The notes below the pieces were generated by a model. It had not been told where the DNA came from. It made no database searches and saw only the letters and a program-made list of their open reading frames with translations. 64,000 nt of DNA from Bog-473 sp963725895 (GTDB lineage: Bacteria > Actinomycetota > Acidimicrobiia > Acidimicrobiales > RAAP-2), in NCBI GenBank assembly GCA_963725895.1, contig CAVSAJ010000002.1, forward strand, positions 248,001-312,000, in the 5' to 3' direction. A program made the position numbers and the translations under genes. Shown one piece after another: positions 8,117-16,850 of the stretch (within the stretch, counting starts at the first letter, position 1; each line of letters opens with the position of its first letter).

Positions 8117-9574
8117 ATGACCGACACCGCATCCCGTCCCGCCGTCTACCTCCACGTCGCAGGCGAGCGCTTCGACACGGGCAGCGGCGGTGTGCACGAC
8201 CACGTCGATCCCAGCACCGGGACCGTCGATGCGCGCATACCCCTGGCCGGGCCGGGCGAGATCGATCGCGCCGTGAACGCCGCCGATGCTGCCTTCTCGT
8301 CCTGGCGATCGACGCCCCCCGAAGAGAAGCGACGCTTGTTATTGCGTCTGGCGGAACTCATCGAGACCAACGCCGAGGAGTTCGGACGGCGTGGGACGAT
8401 GGACAACGGCACGCCGGCGTCGGTGGTCGGCGGCATGACCGCGTCCGCGGTGGAGTGGACCCGCTACTACGCCGGCTGGACGGACAAGATCTCGGGCGAA
8501 CTCTCGTCCGGCTACACCTCAGGAGTGGGTGAGCTCAACTACACCGTGCTCCAGCCGTACGGCGCGGTCGGCATCATCATCACGTGGAACGGGCCGCTCA
8601 TCTCGCTCGCGATGAAGATCCCGCCCGCCCTCGCCGCCGGCTGCACCGTTGTCTGCAAGCCTTCAGAGCTCACCCCCTTCTCGGCCGAGCTCTTCGGGGA
8701 CCTGATCGAAAAGGCAGGCTTCCCCATCGGCGTGTGCAGCATCCTGCCCGGCGACCCGTCAGCGGGCGAGGCGCTCGTGACCCACCCCAAGGTTCGCATG
8801 GTCTCCTTCACCGGTGGTCCGCGGACCGCGAGCAACATCCTCCACGCGTGCGCCGACACGATGAAGCCGGCCACGCTCGAGCTCGGCGGTAAATCGGCCA
8901 ACGTCATCTTTGAGGATGCCGACCTCGACGCGGCATGCGGGATCGGGACGATGATGAGCGTCGGGGTTCTCTCCGGGCAGGGCTGCGCATTCCCCACGCG
9001 CATGCTCGTGCAACGGCCCGTTTACGACGACGTGGTCGACCGAGTGGCCACGATGGCCAAGGGCATCCCCGTCGGCGACCCCTGGGACCCGACCGTCCTC
9101 GCAGGACCCGTGGTCAACGAAGCGGCACTCGAGCGGATCCTGGGCATGATCGGTCGCGCCCAGCAGGACGGCGCCCGTCTCGTCACGGGTGGCTCACGCC
9201 TCGGAGGTGACCTCGCAGGCGGCTACTTCATTGAGCCGACGGTCTTCGCCGACGTGGACCCTGAGTCTGAGCTGGCTCAGAACGAGGTCTTCAGTCCCGT
9301 GTTGGCCGTCACGCCCTTCGACACCGAGGACGAAGCGGTGAGTATCGCCAACAACACTCGGTACGGGCTCTCTGGCTACGTCCACACGCGGAATCTGTCT
9401 CGCGCCCTACGCGTGGCGGAGGAGATCGTCACCGGCGAGGTCCTGATCAACGGCGCCGCCAACCTGCGCGTGCAGCGCCCATTCGGCGGCATCGGCATCT
9501 CGGGCATGGGCAAGGAGGGCGGGAGGCTCGGCGTCGAGGAGTTCTGCCGGGTCAAGGCGGTGGGGATCGCCTGA
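8117..9574 (+). CDS. NAD(P)+-dependent aldehyde dehydrogenase
   Basis: A 485-residue ALDH-superfamily enzyme oxidising an aldehyde to a carboxylate. Active-site Glu255 lies in TLELGGKSAN and the nucleophile Cys290 in GVLSGQGCAFPTR. The Rossmann-type cofactor segments (ITWNGP, KPSELTP, SFTGG) are in order. The start has an AGAGGGA ribosome-binding site six bases upstream. A mycofactocin-type alcohol dehydrogenase follows 71 bp downstream, so the pair could run alcohol to aldehyde to acid. Length and motifs are normal for the family. Confidence 0.92.
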   Translation: MTDTASRPAVYLHVAGERFDTGSGGVHDHVDPSTGTVDARIPLAGPGEIDRAVNAADAAFSSWRSTPPEEKRRLLLRLAELIETNAEEFGRRGTMDNGTPASVVGGMTASAVEWTRYYAGWTDKISGELSSGYTSGVGELNYTVLQPYGAVGIIITWNGPLISLAMKIPPALAAGCTVVCKPSELTPFSAELFGDLIEKAGFPIGVCSILPGDPSAGEALVTHPKVRMVSFTGGPRTASNILHACADTMKPATLELGGKSANVIFEDADLDAACGIGTMMSVGVLSGQGCAFPTRMLVQRPVYDDVVDRVATMAKGIPVGDPWDPTVLAGPVVNEAALERILGMIGRAQQDGARLVTGGSRLGGDLAGGYFIEPTVFADVDPESELAQNEVFSPVLAVTPFDTEDEAVSIANNTRYGLSGYVHTRNLSRALRVAEEIVTGEVLINGAANLRVQRPFGGIGISGMGKEGGRLGVEEFCRVKAVGIA

Positions 9575-9645
9575 TCCCGCCCGATCCCGCCTACGTCCCT
9601 CTTCATGCAGCGACGTAATCGAGTCCACACCCAAGGGAGACAGAG

Positions 9646-10473
9646 ATGCCCGAACTCGAAGGAAGGGTTGCCTTCATCACAGGAGCGGCCCGCGGCCAGG
9701 GGCGGTCCCACGCGGTCCGCCTCGCCCAAGAAGGCGCCGACATCGTGGCCGTCGACATCTGTGCCGATACGCCATCCATCGATTATCCGAACGCCAGCCG
9801 CGCCGAGCTCGACGAGACGGCGCAGCTGGTCGAGGCTCAGGGGCGCAAGGCGGTTGCGTTGACGGCGGACGTGCGGGACCGCGAGATGCTGCAGAAGGCA
9901 TTCGACGAAGCAATGTCGTCCCTCGGGCGGGTCGACATCGTGCTGGCCAACGCCGGCATCGTCCGGCTCGGCCCGGGGGGTGACCCCGTCGCGGTGTGGC
10001 GCGACATCATCGACACCAACCTGACTGGGGTGTGGAACACGGTGTCCGTCGCGCTTGCGACGCTCCGCTCCGGTGGGAGGGGGGGATCGATCGTCATCAC
10101 CAGCTCGACGGCAGGCCTGCGCGCGACGCCCGCGGAGAACGTGGGGGCCATCGCCTACACCAGTGCCAAGACCGGTCTGGTCGGGTTGATGAAGCAGCTG
10201 GCCGCCACGCTGGCGCCGGAGTCCATTCGCGTCAACAGCGTGCATCCGACCGGAGTCAAATCAGGGATGACAATGAACGAAGCCATGTTCGCACTGGCCG
10301 CAGAGGCAGCCGCGGGGGAGTCGAACAGCATCTCGGCCATGCAGAACGCGATGCCCATCGACATCCTCGAACCCGAGGACGTGTCCGATGCCGTTGCCTT
10401 TCTGGTGTCGGACGCGGCCAAGTGGATCACCGGCGTCGCCTTGCCCGTGGACGCCGGATTCTGTGTGCGATGA
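9646..10473 (+). CDS. Mycofactocin-coupled SDR-family oxidoreductase
   Basis: A 275-residue short-chain dehydrogenase. The N-terminus GRVAFITGAARGQGRSHAVR followed by LAQEGADIVAVDI is the hallmark of the SDR subgroup whose NAD(H) stays bound and is re-oxidised through mycofactocin. Catalytic Ser153/154, Tyr171 and Lys175 (YTSAK) are present. The insertion after the second beta strand (about residues 40-66) is also typical. It probably oxidises an alcohol feeding the aldehyde dehydrogenase upstream. No mycofactocin biosynthesis gene is in the window, so the cofactor must be made from another locus. Confidence 0.9.
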   Translation: MPELEGRVAFITGAARGQGRSHAVRLAQEGADIVAVDICADTPSIDYPNASRAELDETAQLVEAQGRKAVALTADVRDREMLQKAFDEAMSSLGRVDIVLANAGIVRLGPGGDPVAVWRDIIDTNLTGVWNTVSVALATLRSGGRGGSIVITSSTAGLRATPAENVGAIAYTSAKTGLVGLMKQLAATLAPESIRVNSVHPTGVKSGMTMNEAMFALAAEAAAGESNSISAMQNAMPIDILEPEDVSDAVAFLVSDAAKWITGVALPVDAGFCVR

Positions 10474-10491
10474 GTGCTGACGAGGGATCGA

Positions 10492-11520
10492 CTAACCCTC
10501 GGGGCCGTCACGGCGCCGGTTGATCTCCCATTGGGTGCGGCTGAAATAGCTCTGGTCCTCACCCCACCCTTCGGTCCCGCCGTCCCATCGCCAGTGCACG
10601 AGGGAGTCGCCGCCGTGCCCGCGCCAGTGCCGGCTGACTGCCTCACCTCGCACGGACAGGCGGCGGTCGAATTCGTCGATCGCCTCGATCTCGTAGGTCA
10701 ACGGCCATCCCGTCGCCCGATTGAATGTCATGCGTCGTTCGCCGCCGAGGATGTGGCCGTACTCGTCGCCACGAAGGAGGAAGCCGCAGGTCACCGGCTC
10801 GACTTCGGGGCCGGGCACTGAGTAGACGAGCCAGGCTTCACCGGGCCCTGCCGCGCAGAAGCAGTAGCCGACGCCACCGAAGGTGCCCGCCTGTGATCGC
10901 GTCTCGTCACTCCTGCGTCGTGGGCGCCCCTGTGGACGCGGCCCCCAGGACCGGTCCCGCACCGAGAAGCAGTCGATCGGCACGACTTCGTCGCGGAGCA
11001 CCATCGTGCCGGTCACGCGGCCTGCCTGGTCGAAATGCGCGCCCCTGAGGAACGGAACGACGCCTGTCGGGTGGGGATTGGGCGCCATGATCGCCTCGAA
11101 CTCGAGCTCCAACTCGAACGCACCGGGATCGGAGTAGGAGACCGCGTAGCGCGTCAACGGTTCGAGCGCGCGCACGTGTACGCCGTTGGGCCACTCGAAG
11201 TCGCGCATGTCACGTTCGGAGCGCGGCGGCAGCTCGAGTCCCGAGTACTCGGCCCGGTAGAGGAGCTCCCAGGGCAGGGCGGCGGTGTCGTCCCACACCC
11301 AGGCGCCGCCGTTGCACAGGTTGGCGTTGGGCCGGGCCTGGCAGTACGTCCAGCCCCCGAGCTTGCGGTCGGGCACGTTCCACGAGAACCAGTTGGTCTC
11401 GGTCTCCCACCAGCGGCCCGACATCTCCTCGTCGTGGAAGTCGTCATCCTGCGGAACGATCGTCCGGTAGCTGCGCTCGGCACGTCGTCGATCGACGTCG
11501 ACACCGAATTGGTCGCTCAC
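10492..11520 (-). CDS. DUF7064/AttH-like beta-structural protein
   Basis: A 342-residue protein of the loosely defined DUF7064/7065 group (lipocalin-like, distantly resembling hydroxyneurosporene synthase/AttH). It is rich in Trp and acidic residues, lacks signal or membrane segments, and carries the recurring motif DRSWGPRPQGR near residue 190. It is the last gene of the long leftward operon, starting at GTG 11520, ten bases after the kinase gene ends. A second member (DHSWGARRW motif) sits in the divergent arm at 23.0 kb next to a second APH-like kinase. That repeated pairing suggests a shared substrate or partner. The biochemical function is unknown. Confidence 0.7.
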   Translation of the reverse strand: MSDQFGVDVDRRRAERSYRTIVPQDDDFHDEEMSGRWWETETNWFSWNVPDRKLGGWTYCQARPNANLCNGGAWVWDDTAALPWELLYRAEYSGLELPPRSERDMRDFEWPNGVHVRALEPLTRYAVSYSDPGAFELELEFEAIMAPNPHPTGVVPFLRGAHFDQAGRVTGTMVLRDEVVPIDCFSVRDRSWGPRPQGRPRRRSDETRSQAGTFGGVGYCFCAAGPGEAWLVYSVPGPEVEPVTCGFLLRGDEYGHILGGERRMTFNRATGWPLTYEIEAIDEFDRRLSVRGEAVSRHWRGHGGDSLVHWRWDGGTEGWGEDQSYFSRTQWEINRRRDGPEG

Positions 11521-11530
11521 CGTCTCGTCC

Positions 11531-12958
11531 TCACCGAAGCTCGGGCCAATGGCGTTCCGCCAGTGCGCCCATGGCGGGCCGGGCCAGCTCCGTCTCGCGG
11601 GCGACCCGGCGCCACAGTATTCGCAGGTACTGCTCGTCGAGGACGGTCCCTGCCGCCACGGCGGCGGCCGCTTCTTCCCGCCCCGCCGGCACCGACTCGG
11701 GGCGCCGGCCGAGCAGGTCCTCGAGGTCCTCGAGCTCGCACGCGTCGTAGAAGGCCCCGTAGACGTCGACCCGCGCGAGGTACTTGATGAGACGCGCGAT
11801 GCCCTTGCCCCGGGCTTGCGCCAGCGGATCGGGCGTGCGGGGCACGATCACCTCGCGCAATTGATCCAGAACGGCGTCGTACATCCAATCGTGCTCCCGC
11901 CGGGCCCGGGCCCGAAGCTCTTCGGCCGGCGTCAACTCGAGGCGCGTTGCGGTCGCGAGGGCCTCGAGCCACAGGCGGCGATGCAGCGCCGCATAGATGA
12001 AACCGTTTCCGATGTCTCCACCTCCGCCTCCGCCCCCGCCCCCGCCCCCGCCCTTGACGGCCGAATCCACGCCGAGGCCGTCTTCGGTACCACGGTCGGG
12101 CCGGTGCCCCATCACCTGGAGCTTCGTCTCGGCCATCACCTGGTAGTAGTGCACCCGGTCCACGTCGATGGCGTTCCCCGAGAGCGCCTCGTACTCGCGT
12201 AGGCGAGCCGGGAAGTCGGTGAACGGCTCCTGTGTGGCGCGCAGGGAGAGCCAGGCGATGTCGTCCATCGGATCGCCGAGGTGGGCCAACTCCCAGTCCA
12301 CGACCGCCACGACCCGCCCACCCGCGTACATGAAGTTGCCCGGACCGGTGTCACCTTGCACGAGCACGGGTGTTCCTTCGTAATGCGGAATGTTGCGGCG
12401 GAGCCACCTCAGCGAGAAGACCAGAGCCGGATCCGGGGTGCCGCCGCGTGCCGCGAGCACCTGATCCCACTCGTCCAATTCCGCCCGTACCGCGTCCGGT
12501 ACCGACGCGACAGGCGGGAAGGCTGGGAGGTCGAGGCTGGCTGCGTCGAGCGCGTGCAGCGCGGCCAGCTTGGTGATGAAGTCGCGAGCGGTCGCTTCCT
12601 GCTCGTCGGGATCCCTGATGCGCGAGAACCAGTTCTCACCGGACAATCGCTCGGACAGCATGGCTTGGTGCAGCGGATGGACGCCGAGCACACGCGGCAC
12701 CGGGACCGGGGTGTCCTGGAGGGCCAGGTAGACCGTGGCCTCCCGGTGCAGGGTCCAGGGATCCTTGGTTCGTGTGGGGTCCGACCGGTCGTAGCGAAGG
12801 AAGCAGGCGACGGCCGACCCGTCAGCCGCCTCGAGGTCCACGTACCAGGCCTCCTTACGTGCGCCGCCGGGTTTGCGATCCAGTCCGACGAGCTTCCCAC
12901 TCCCCACCTCTTCGACCCACGCGACGAGGTCATCGGGGAGGGAGACCGAGTCGCTCAC
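11531..12958 (-). CDS. Phosphotransferase (APH/choline kinase-like) family protein
   Basis: A 475-residue kinase-fold protein. The Brenner-type catalytic loop VQGDTGPGNF is followed by the metal-binding VVDWELAHLGDPMDD. These are the signatures of the aminoglycoside-phosphotransferase-like proteins often encoded with acyl-CoA dehydrogenases in actinobacteria. The start at GTG 12958 is inferred from the conserved SLPDDLVAWVEEVG beginning; the frame upstream is not protein-like. An odd feature is a run of 12 glycines (about residue 310) encoded by a GGGGGC-type repeat. The substrate is unknown and antibiotic modification is unlikely in this catabolic context. Confidence 0.82.
   Translation of the reverse strand: MSDSVSLPDDLVAWVEEVGSGKLVGLDRKPGGARKEAWYVDLEAADGSAVACFLRYDRSDPTRTKDPWTLHREATVYLALQDTPVPVPRVLGVHPLHQAMLSERLSGENWFSRIRDPDEQEATARDFITKLAALHALDAASLDLPAFPPVASVPDAVRAELDEWDQVLAARGGTPDPALVFSLRWLRRNIPHYEGTPVLVQGDTGPGNFMYAGGRVVAVVDWELAHLGDPMDDIAWLSLRATQEPFTDFPARLREYEALSGNAIDVDRVHYYQVMAETKLQVMGHRPDRGTEDGLGVDSAVKGGGGGGGGGGGGDIGNGFIYAALHRRLWLEALATATRLELTPAEELRARARREHDWMYDAVLDQLREVIVPRTPDPLAQARGKGIARLIKYLARVDVYGAFYDACELEDLEDLLGRRPESVPAGREEAAAAVAAGTVLDEQYLRILWRRVARETELARPAMGALAERHWPELR
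12019..12054. repeat. G-rich 6-bp tandem repeat inside the kinase gene
   Basis: On the minus strand this tract is a run of GGAGGC and GGGGGC units with six-base periodicity, encoding twelve consecutive glycines within the phosphotransferase gene. It is prone to slippage and could form a G-quadruplex on the coding strand. Six-base slippage would change the glycine number without breaking the frame. Confidence 0.8.
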
Positions 12959-13034
12959 GTGCGCGCCCACCGGCCCGAGCGGTGTCGGCAAGCCCGACGG
13001 GTTTGATCGCGAGTCATTCCTCGAGCCTCGCGTC

Positions 13035-14594
13035 CTAGACGATCCGGGTGTCGTGGTCCGCCCAGTACCGCTCGCGCAACACACCCTTGTACAGCTTCCC
13101 CGTGGGCAGGCGGGGGAGCTCGTCGACGAAGTCGACGGTCCGGGGGCACTTGAAGTGCGCCAGGTGCTCGCGGCAGAAGGCGATCAGCGTCCGCTCCAAC
13201 TGCTCGTCGCCCGTGACGCCCTCGACCGGCTGCACGACGGCCTTCACCTCCTCGCCGAGGTCCTCGTTGGGCACGCCGATCACCGCGGCATCGAGGACCG
13301 AGGGATGCGTGACGAGCAGGTTCTCCGTCTCTTGCGGGTAGATGTTGACGCCGCCCGAGATGATCATGTGCGCCTTGCGATCTGTCAGGTAGAGGTAGCC
13401 CTCCTTATCGAGGTACCCGACGTCGCCGACCGTGCTCGTCTTGCCGTCGTCCCGTCGGGACGACGCCGTCTTCTCGGGGTCGTTGAAGTATTCGAAGTCC
13501 GTCGCACCGCCGAACCACACCGTCCCGGGGGTGCCGACCGGGCAGGGGTGTCCGTCGTCGTCGAGGATCTTGATCTCGCTCAGGACGCCGCGGCCGACGC
13601 TTCCCTTGTGCGCCAGCCAGTCGTCCGACGCGATGAAGGTCGCGCCGTTGCCTTCGGTGGCCGCGTAGTACTCGATGAGGATGGGCCCGAACCACTCGAT
13701 CATCTGCTCCTTGACGGGGACGGGGCATGGCGCCGCCGCGTGGATGATCACTTCGAGCGAGGACACGTCGGCTGCGGCCCGCACCTCGTCGGGGAGCTTG
13801 AGCATGCGGGTGAACATCGTGGGCACGACCTGTGAGTGGGTCACGCGGTAGCGCCCGACCAGATCGAGATAGAGCGCCGGCTCGAAGTGCTCCATGACGA
13901 CAACCGTCGACTTCATGCGCAGGGCGATGGCGCAGCTCACCTGCGGTGCCGTGTGGTACAGCGGCGCCGGCGACAGGTACACCATGCCCTCGCGCAGGCT
14001 CCAGAGCGCGGCGATCCCGGCGACGGCGATGCTCCGCTCGGCCGGGTGCAGGTCGTACATCGGCCGCAGGATCCCCTTCGGCCTCCCCGTCGTCCCCGAC
14101 GAGTACATCATCGGCGCGCCCATCTGCTCGTCGGCGACGTGATCGGTCGCGGCGGTGCCCACAGCCTCGTCCCACGACTCGAAGGGACCGGCGGGATCAC
14201 CCTCTCCCACCATCACCCAGCGCTCGACCTTCGGGCACAGTGCGGGAAGCTGTTTTGCCACCTCGCCCTTGGTCGCCGACGTCACCACCACACGCGACTG
14301 CGAGTCGTTGACGACATAGGCGACTTCCTCGGCCGAGAGGTACGAGTTGACCGGGGTGAAGTAGAGCCCCGTCCGCTCGGCCCCCGCTTCGGCCAGCAGC
14401 ATGGCCGGGTCGTTCTCCATGAAGATCGCCATATGGTCGCCCTTGCGCAGGCCCGTGTCGCGCAGCAGGTGCGCCACCTGGTTGGCCCCGGCTTCGTAGT
14501 CGGCCCACGTCACGACCCGCCCAGAGGGCGCCATGATCAGTGCCGCCTCGTCGGGATGCTCCGCCGCCTGCTCAGCTGCGTACACCGTCGCCAC
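13035..14594 (-). CDS. AMP-forming acyl-CoA synthetase (FadD-like)
   Basis: A 519-residue ANL-superfamily ligase that would activate a carboxylic acid to its CoA thioester via an acyl-adenylate. Motifs in order: MYSSGTTGRPKGIL (P-loop), EYYAATEGNG (A5), GDVGYLDKEGYLYLTDRKAH with SGGVNIYP (A7-A8 hinge), and the catalytic lysine in LPTGKLYKGVL near the C-terminus. GTG 14594 is chosen because the open frame further upstream only shadows the hydrolase gene. This start overlaps the end of that gene by 23 bp, consistent with translational coupling in the operon. It probably primes the substrate for the acyl-CoA dehydrogenase and CoA-transferase encoded upstream. Confidence 0.92.
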   Translation of the reverse strand: MATVYAAEQAAEHPDEAALIMAPSGRVVTWADYEAGANQVAHLLRDTGLRKGDHMAIFMENDPAMLLAEAGAERTGLYFTPVNSYLSAEEVAYVVNDSQSRVVVTSATKGEVAKQLPALCPKVERWVMVGEGDPAGPFESWDEAVGTAATDHVADEQMGAPMMYSSGTTGRPKGILRPMYDLHPAERSIAVAGIAALWSLREGMVYLSPAPLYHTAPQVSCAIALRMKSTVVVMEHFEPALYLDLVGRYRVTHSQVVPTMFTRMLKLPDEVRAAADVSSLEVIIHAAAPCPVPVKEQMIEWFGPILIEYYAATEGNGATFIASDDWLAHKGSVGRGVLSEIKILDDDGHPCPVGTPGTVWFGGATDFEYFNDPEKTASSRRDDGKTSTVGDVGYLDKEGYLYLTDRKAHMIISGGVNIYPQETENLLVTHPSVLDAAVIGVPNEDLGEEVKAVVQPVEGVTGDEQLERTLIAFCREHLAHFKCPRTVDFVDELPRLPTGKLYKGVLRERYWADHDTRIV

Positions 14595-15837
14595 CTTTCG
14601 TGCCCCGAAGACAGGAGTAGAGCACGTCGACCAGGCAGGCGCCCATGAGCGGCAGCGCCTGATTCTCCAGGTGGTTTCGCACGAACGCGCAACCGACTCC
14701 CTTCGCCGGGTCGGCGAAGCCGATCTGCCCGCCGGCACCCATGTGCCCGAACGCGTCCTCGCTCGGGCCGTGCATCGGGGGCGCCCCTGGCACCAGCGCG
14801 GGCGGCTCGAGTGAGTAGCCGACGGCCCAGCGCGTCGGCACCGCCATGACCGCATCGCGGCCGCACACCTGCTCGACCCGGAAGCGTTCGATCGAGGACC
14901 GTGACACCAGTTCGTCACCGGCGGCCAGCGCGGCGTACACCCGGGCCAGCGCGGTCGCGGTCGCCGTCGCGCCGAGCGACCCGATCTCGGCCTGGAGCAC
15001 GGCCGGCGTGTTCATGAAGTCGGCGAAGCGTGGTCGGCCCTGCTCGTCGGCGAAGAGGCTGCCCCGCGCCCCTGCGAGCACGGAGCGCCCCGACTTCGAC
15101 TCCGGGTCGATGCTGCGCAGGGCACCCTCCCTTCCCGGCTTGACCGGGAACTCCACGACGGTGGCGACCGACGCCAGCGCCGCTGTCGGCGTCCCGATGG
15201 AGCATGCGTCCCCCAGGCCCAGCGGCTGGGCCACCGCCTGGTCGAAGAAGGCCCCGAGGCTCGATCCGCTGATGCGCCGCACCAACTCGCCGACCAACCA
15301 GCCGAAGGTGACGCCGTGGTAGCCGTGACGCGTCCCCGGCTCCCAGGCCGGCGCGCCCGTCGCCACGCCTGCCGCGATGGTGACGGTGTCGGCCCACCCG
15401 GTGCCGTCCCACGAAAGCAGGTCGTCGGAATCCGGGAGGCCGATGGCGCCGGACTGGTGGCTGAGCAGCTGGCGCACGGTCGTGCGCTCCTTGCCGAGGC
15501 AACCGAACTCGGGCCAGTACCGCACGACCTCGGCGTCGAGGTCGAGCTCGCCGCGGTCCTCCAGCACGTGCGCGCACAGCGTGGTCAGCCCCTTCGTCGA
15601 CGACATGATCACGGCTCGGGTGTCGTGGCCCCATGCCCTGCCGTCGACGCCGGGCCCGGCCGAACCCGTCCAGACGTCGACGACACATTCGCCGTCCACA
15701 TAGGCCGCGAAGGCACCTCCGCCATCACCCAGATCGGCCCGGCGCTCCCGCTCGCCCACCACGACGGTGGCGCCGGCACCCAGCGTCTCGGCGACCGGCT
15801 CGAAGCCCGGCGCGACGTATCCCTCGACGACCGTCAC
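14572..15837 (-). CDS. Serine beta-lactamase-like hydrolase (class C/EstB type)
   Basis: A 421-residue protein of the beta-lactamase/penicillin-binding fold used by many esterases. The SxxK motif (SSTKG, near residue 78) supplies the nucleophile and base. A tyrosine motif follows (GYHGVTFG) in place of the usual YxN. No signal peptide is visible, so it acts in the cytoplasm, which argues for an esterase, lactonase or transesterase rather than antibiotic resistance. GTG 15837 overlaps the stop of the upstream LLM gene by four bases (GTGA), fixing the start and showing translational coupling. A role in hydrolysing an ester or lactone intermediate is an inference from context. Confidence 0.85.
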   Translation of the reverse strand: MTVVEGYVAPGFEPVAETLGAGATVVVGERERRADLGDGGGAFAAYVDGECVVDVWTGSAGPGVDGRAWGHDTRAVIMSSTKGLTTLCAHVLEDRGELDLDAEVVRYWPEFGCLGKERTTVRQLLSHQSGAIGLPDSDDLLSWDGTGWADTVTIAAGVATGAPAWEPGTRHGYHGVTFGWLVGELVRRISGSSLGAFFDQAVAQPLGLGDACSIGTPTAALASVATVVEFPVKPGREGALRSIDPESKSGRSVLAGARGSLFADEQGRPRFADFMNTPAVLQAEIGSLGATATATALARVYAALAAGDELVSRSSIERFRVEQVCGRDAVMAVPTRWAVGYSLEPPALVPGAPPMHGPSEDAFGHMGAGGQIGFADPAKGVGCAFVRNHLENQALPLMGACLVDVLYSCLRGTKGGDGVRS

Positions 15838-16850
15838 AGCGCGCGCAACGCCTTCTCCACGTCGGGCCACCACTCCTTGCGCCACCACGACACATTGATC
15901 CGGTCGACCAGGCCGCCGTAGCGCGCGCCCACCTCGCCGGCCAGCTCCGAGGGGCGGCAGACGATGGTCAGCGTGTCGAGCACCTCGTCGTCGACGAGCC
16001 GGGCCATGTCGAGCCAGCGTCCCTTCTTCGAGCACTCGTAGAGCTCGGTCTGCAGGTCACCCCAACCGTGCAGCTCGAGCACGGGCCGGTAGGCCGGGGT
16101 CGACGCGTAGTAGCCGACGTGGCGGCGCATGGCGTCGCGCGCCTTGTCCCACTGCGCGTCATCCTCCACGACCGAGATGAAGCCCGGGCACGTCACCTCC
16201 ACTTCTTCCCTCGTGCGTCCCGAGGTGGCCAGGCCGCTCCCGATGGCGGGCAGGATCACCTCGCGCAGGTAGCGCGCCGTGCAGATCCCGTGTGTGATGA
16301 CGCCATCGGCGACCTCTCCGGCCACCTCGTTCATGCGCGGCCCCACGGCCGCGAGGAAGACCCTGGGCGGACCGAAGGCGTGGGGAGCCGGTGCGAACAC
16401 CGGCGTCATCAGGGTGTGCGTGTAGAACTCGCCTTCGAAAGAGAACGGCGACGTGGCCACTCCGCCGCCATCGTTCCAGGCGTCCCAGATCGACCGCAAA
16501 GCGAGCACGTACTCGCGCATCCGCGCCGCCGGACGGGACCACGTCATGCTGAAACGCTTCTCAATGTGCCGTCGCACCTGCGACCCCAACCCCAGTACCA
16601 CGCGACCGCCTGAGTACTCCTGCAGCTGGTTGGTCGTGTAGGCCAGGGACATCGGGTTGCGGGCGAATGCGATCGCCACGCCCGTGCCGAGCGACACTGA
16701 CGACGAGTGCTCGGCGGCCAGCGTCAAGGACAAGAAGGGGTCGTTGGTCGTCTCAGCTGCCCAGAGACAGTCGAGGCCTGCCGCCTCGGCCTTCGTCACC
16801 CGGCTCGACACCTTCGAGAGCTCGGCGCCCAGACCGCTGTCGACCTTCAC
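15834..16850 (-). CDS. LLM-class F420-dependent oxidoreductase
   Basis: A 338-residue TIM-barrel luciferase-like protein of the F420-binding subgroup. Recognisable pieces are the N-terminal EAAGLDCLWAAETTNDPF, the SLGTGVAIAFARNPM strand, GRVVLGLGSQVRRHIEKR (cofactor and substrate region), and the C-terminal GGLVDRINV. It is a relative of the broken gene at 44.2-45.2 kb, sharing the AHI/HIEKR-type motif. It starts at GTG 16850, overlapping the CoA-transferase stop by four bases. It probably performs hydride transfer to or from a CoA-bound or free ketone/enone intermediate. Confidence 0.88.
   Translation of the reverse strand: MKVDSGLGAELSKVSSRVTKAEAAGLDCLWAAETTNDPFLSLTLAAEHSSSVSLGTGVAIAFARNPMSLAYTTNQLQEYSGGRVVLGLGSQVRRHIEKRFSMTWSRPAARMREYVLALRSIWDAWNDGGGVATSPFSFEGEFYTHTLMTPVFAPAPHAFGPPRVFLAAVGPRMNEVAGEVADGVITHGICTARYLREVILPAIGSGLATSGRTREEVEVTCPGFISVVEDDAQWDKARDAMRRHVGYYASTPAYRPVLELHGWGDLQTELYECSKKGRWLDMARLVDDEVLDTLTIVCRPSELAGEVGARYGGLVDRINVSWWRKEWWPDVEKALRAL

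Noticed and set aside
14595..14918. N-terminal extension of the acyl-CoA synthetase
   Set aside because: These 108 codons are Arg/Ser-rich and only mirror the hydrolase gene in another frame; the family start lies at GTG 14594.
14572..15837. Antibiotic-resistance beta-lactamase
   Set aside because: No signal peptide, EstB-like motifs and placement inside an acyl-CoA operon point to an esterase-type hydrolase.
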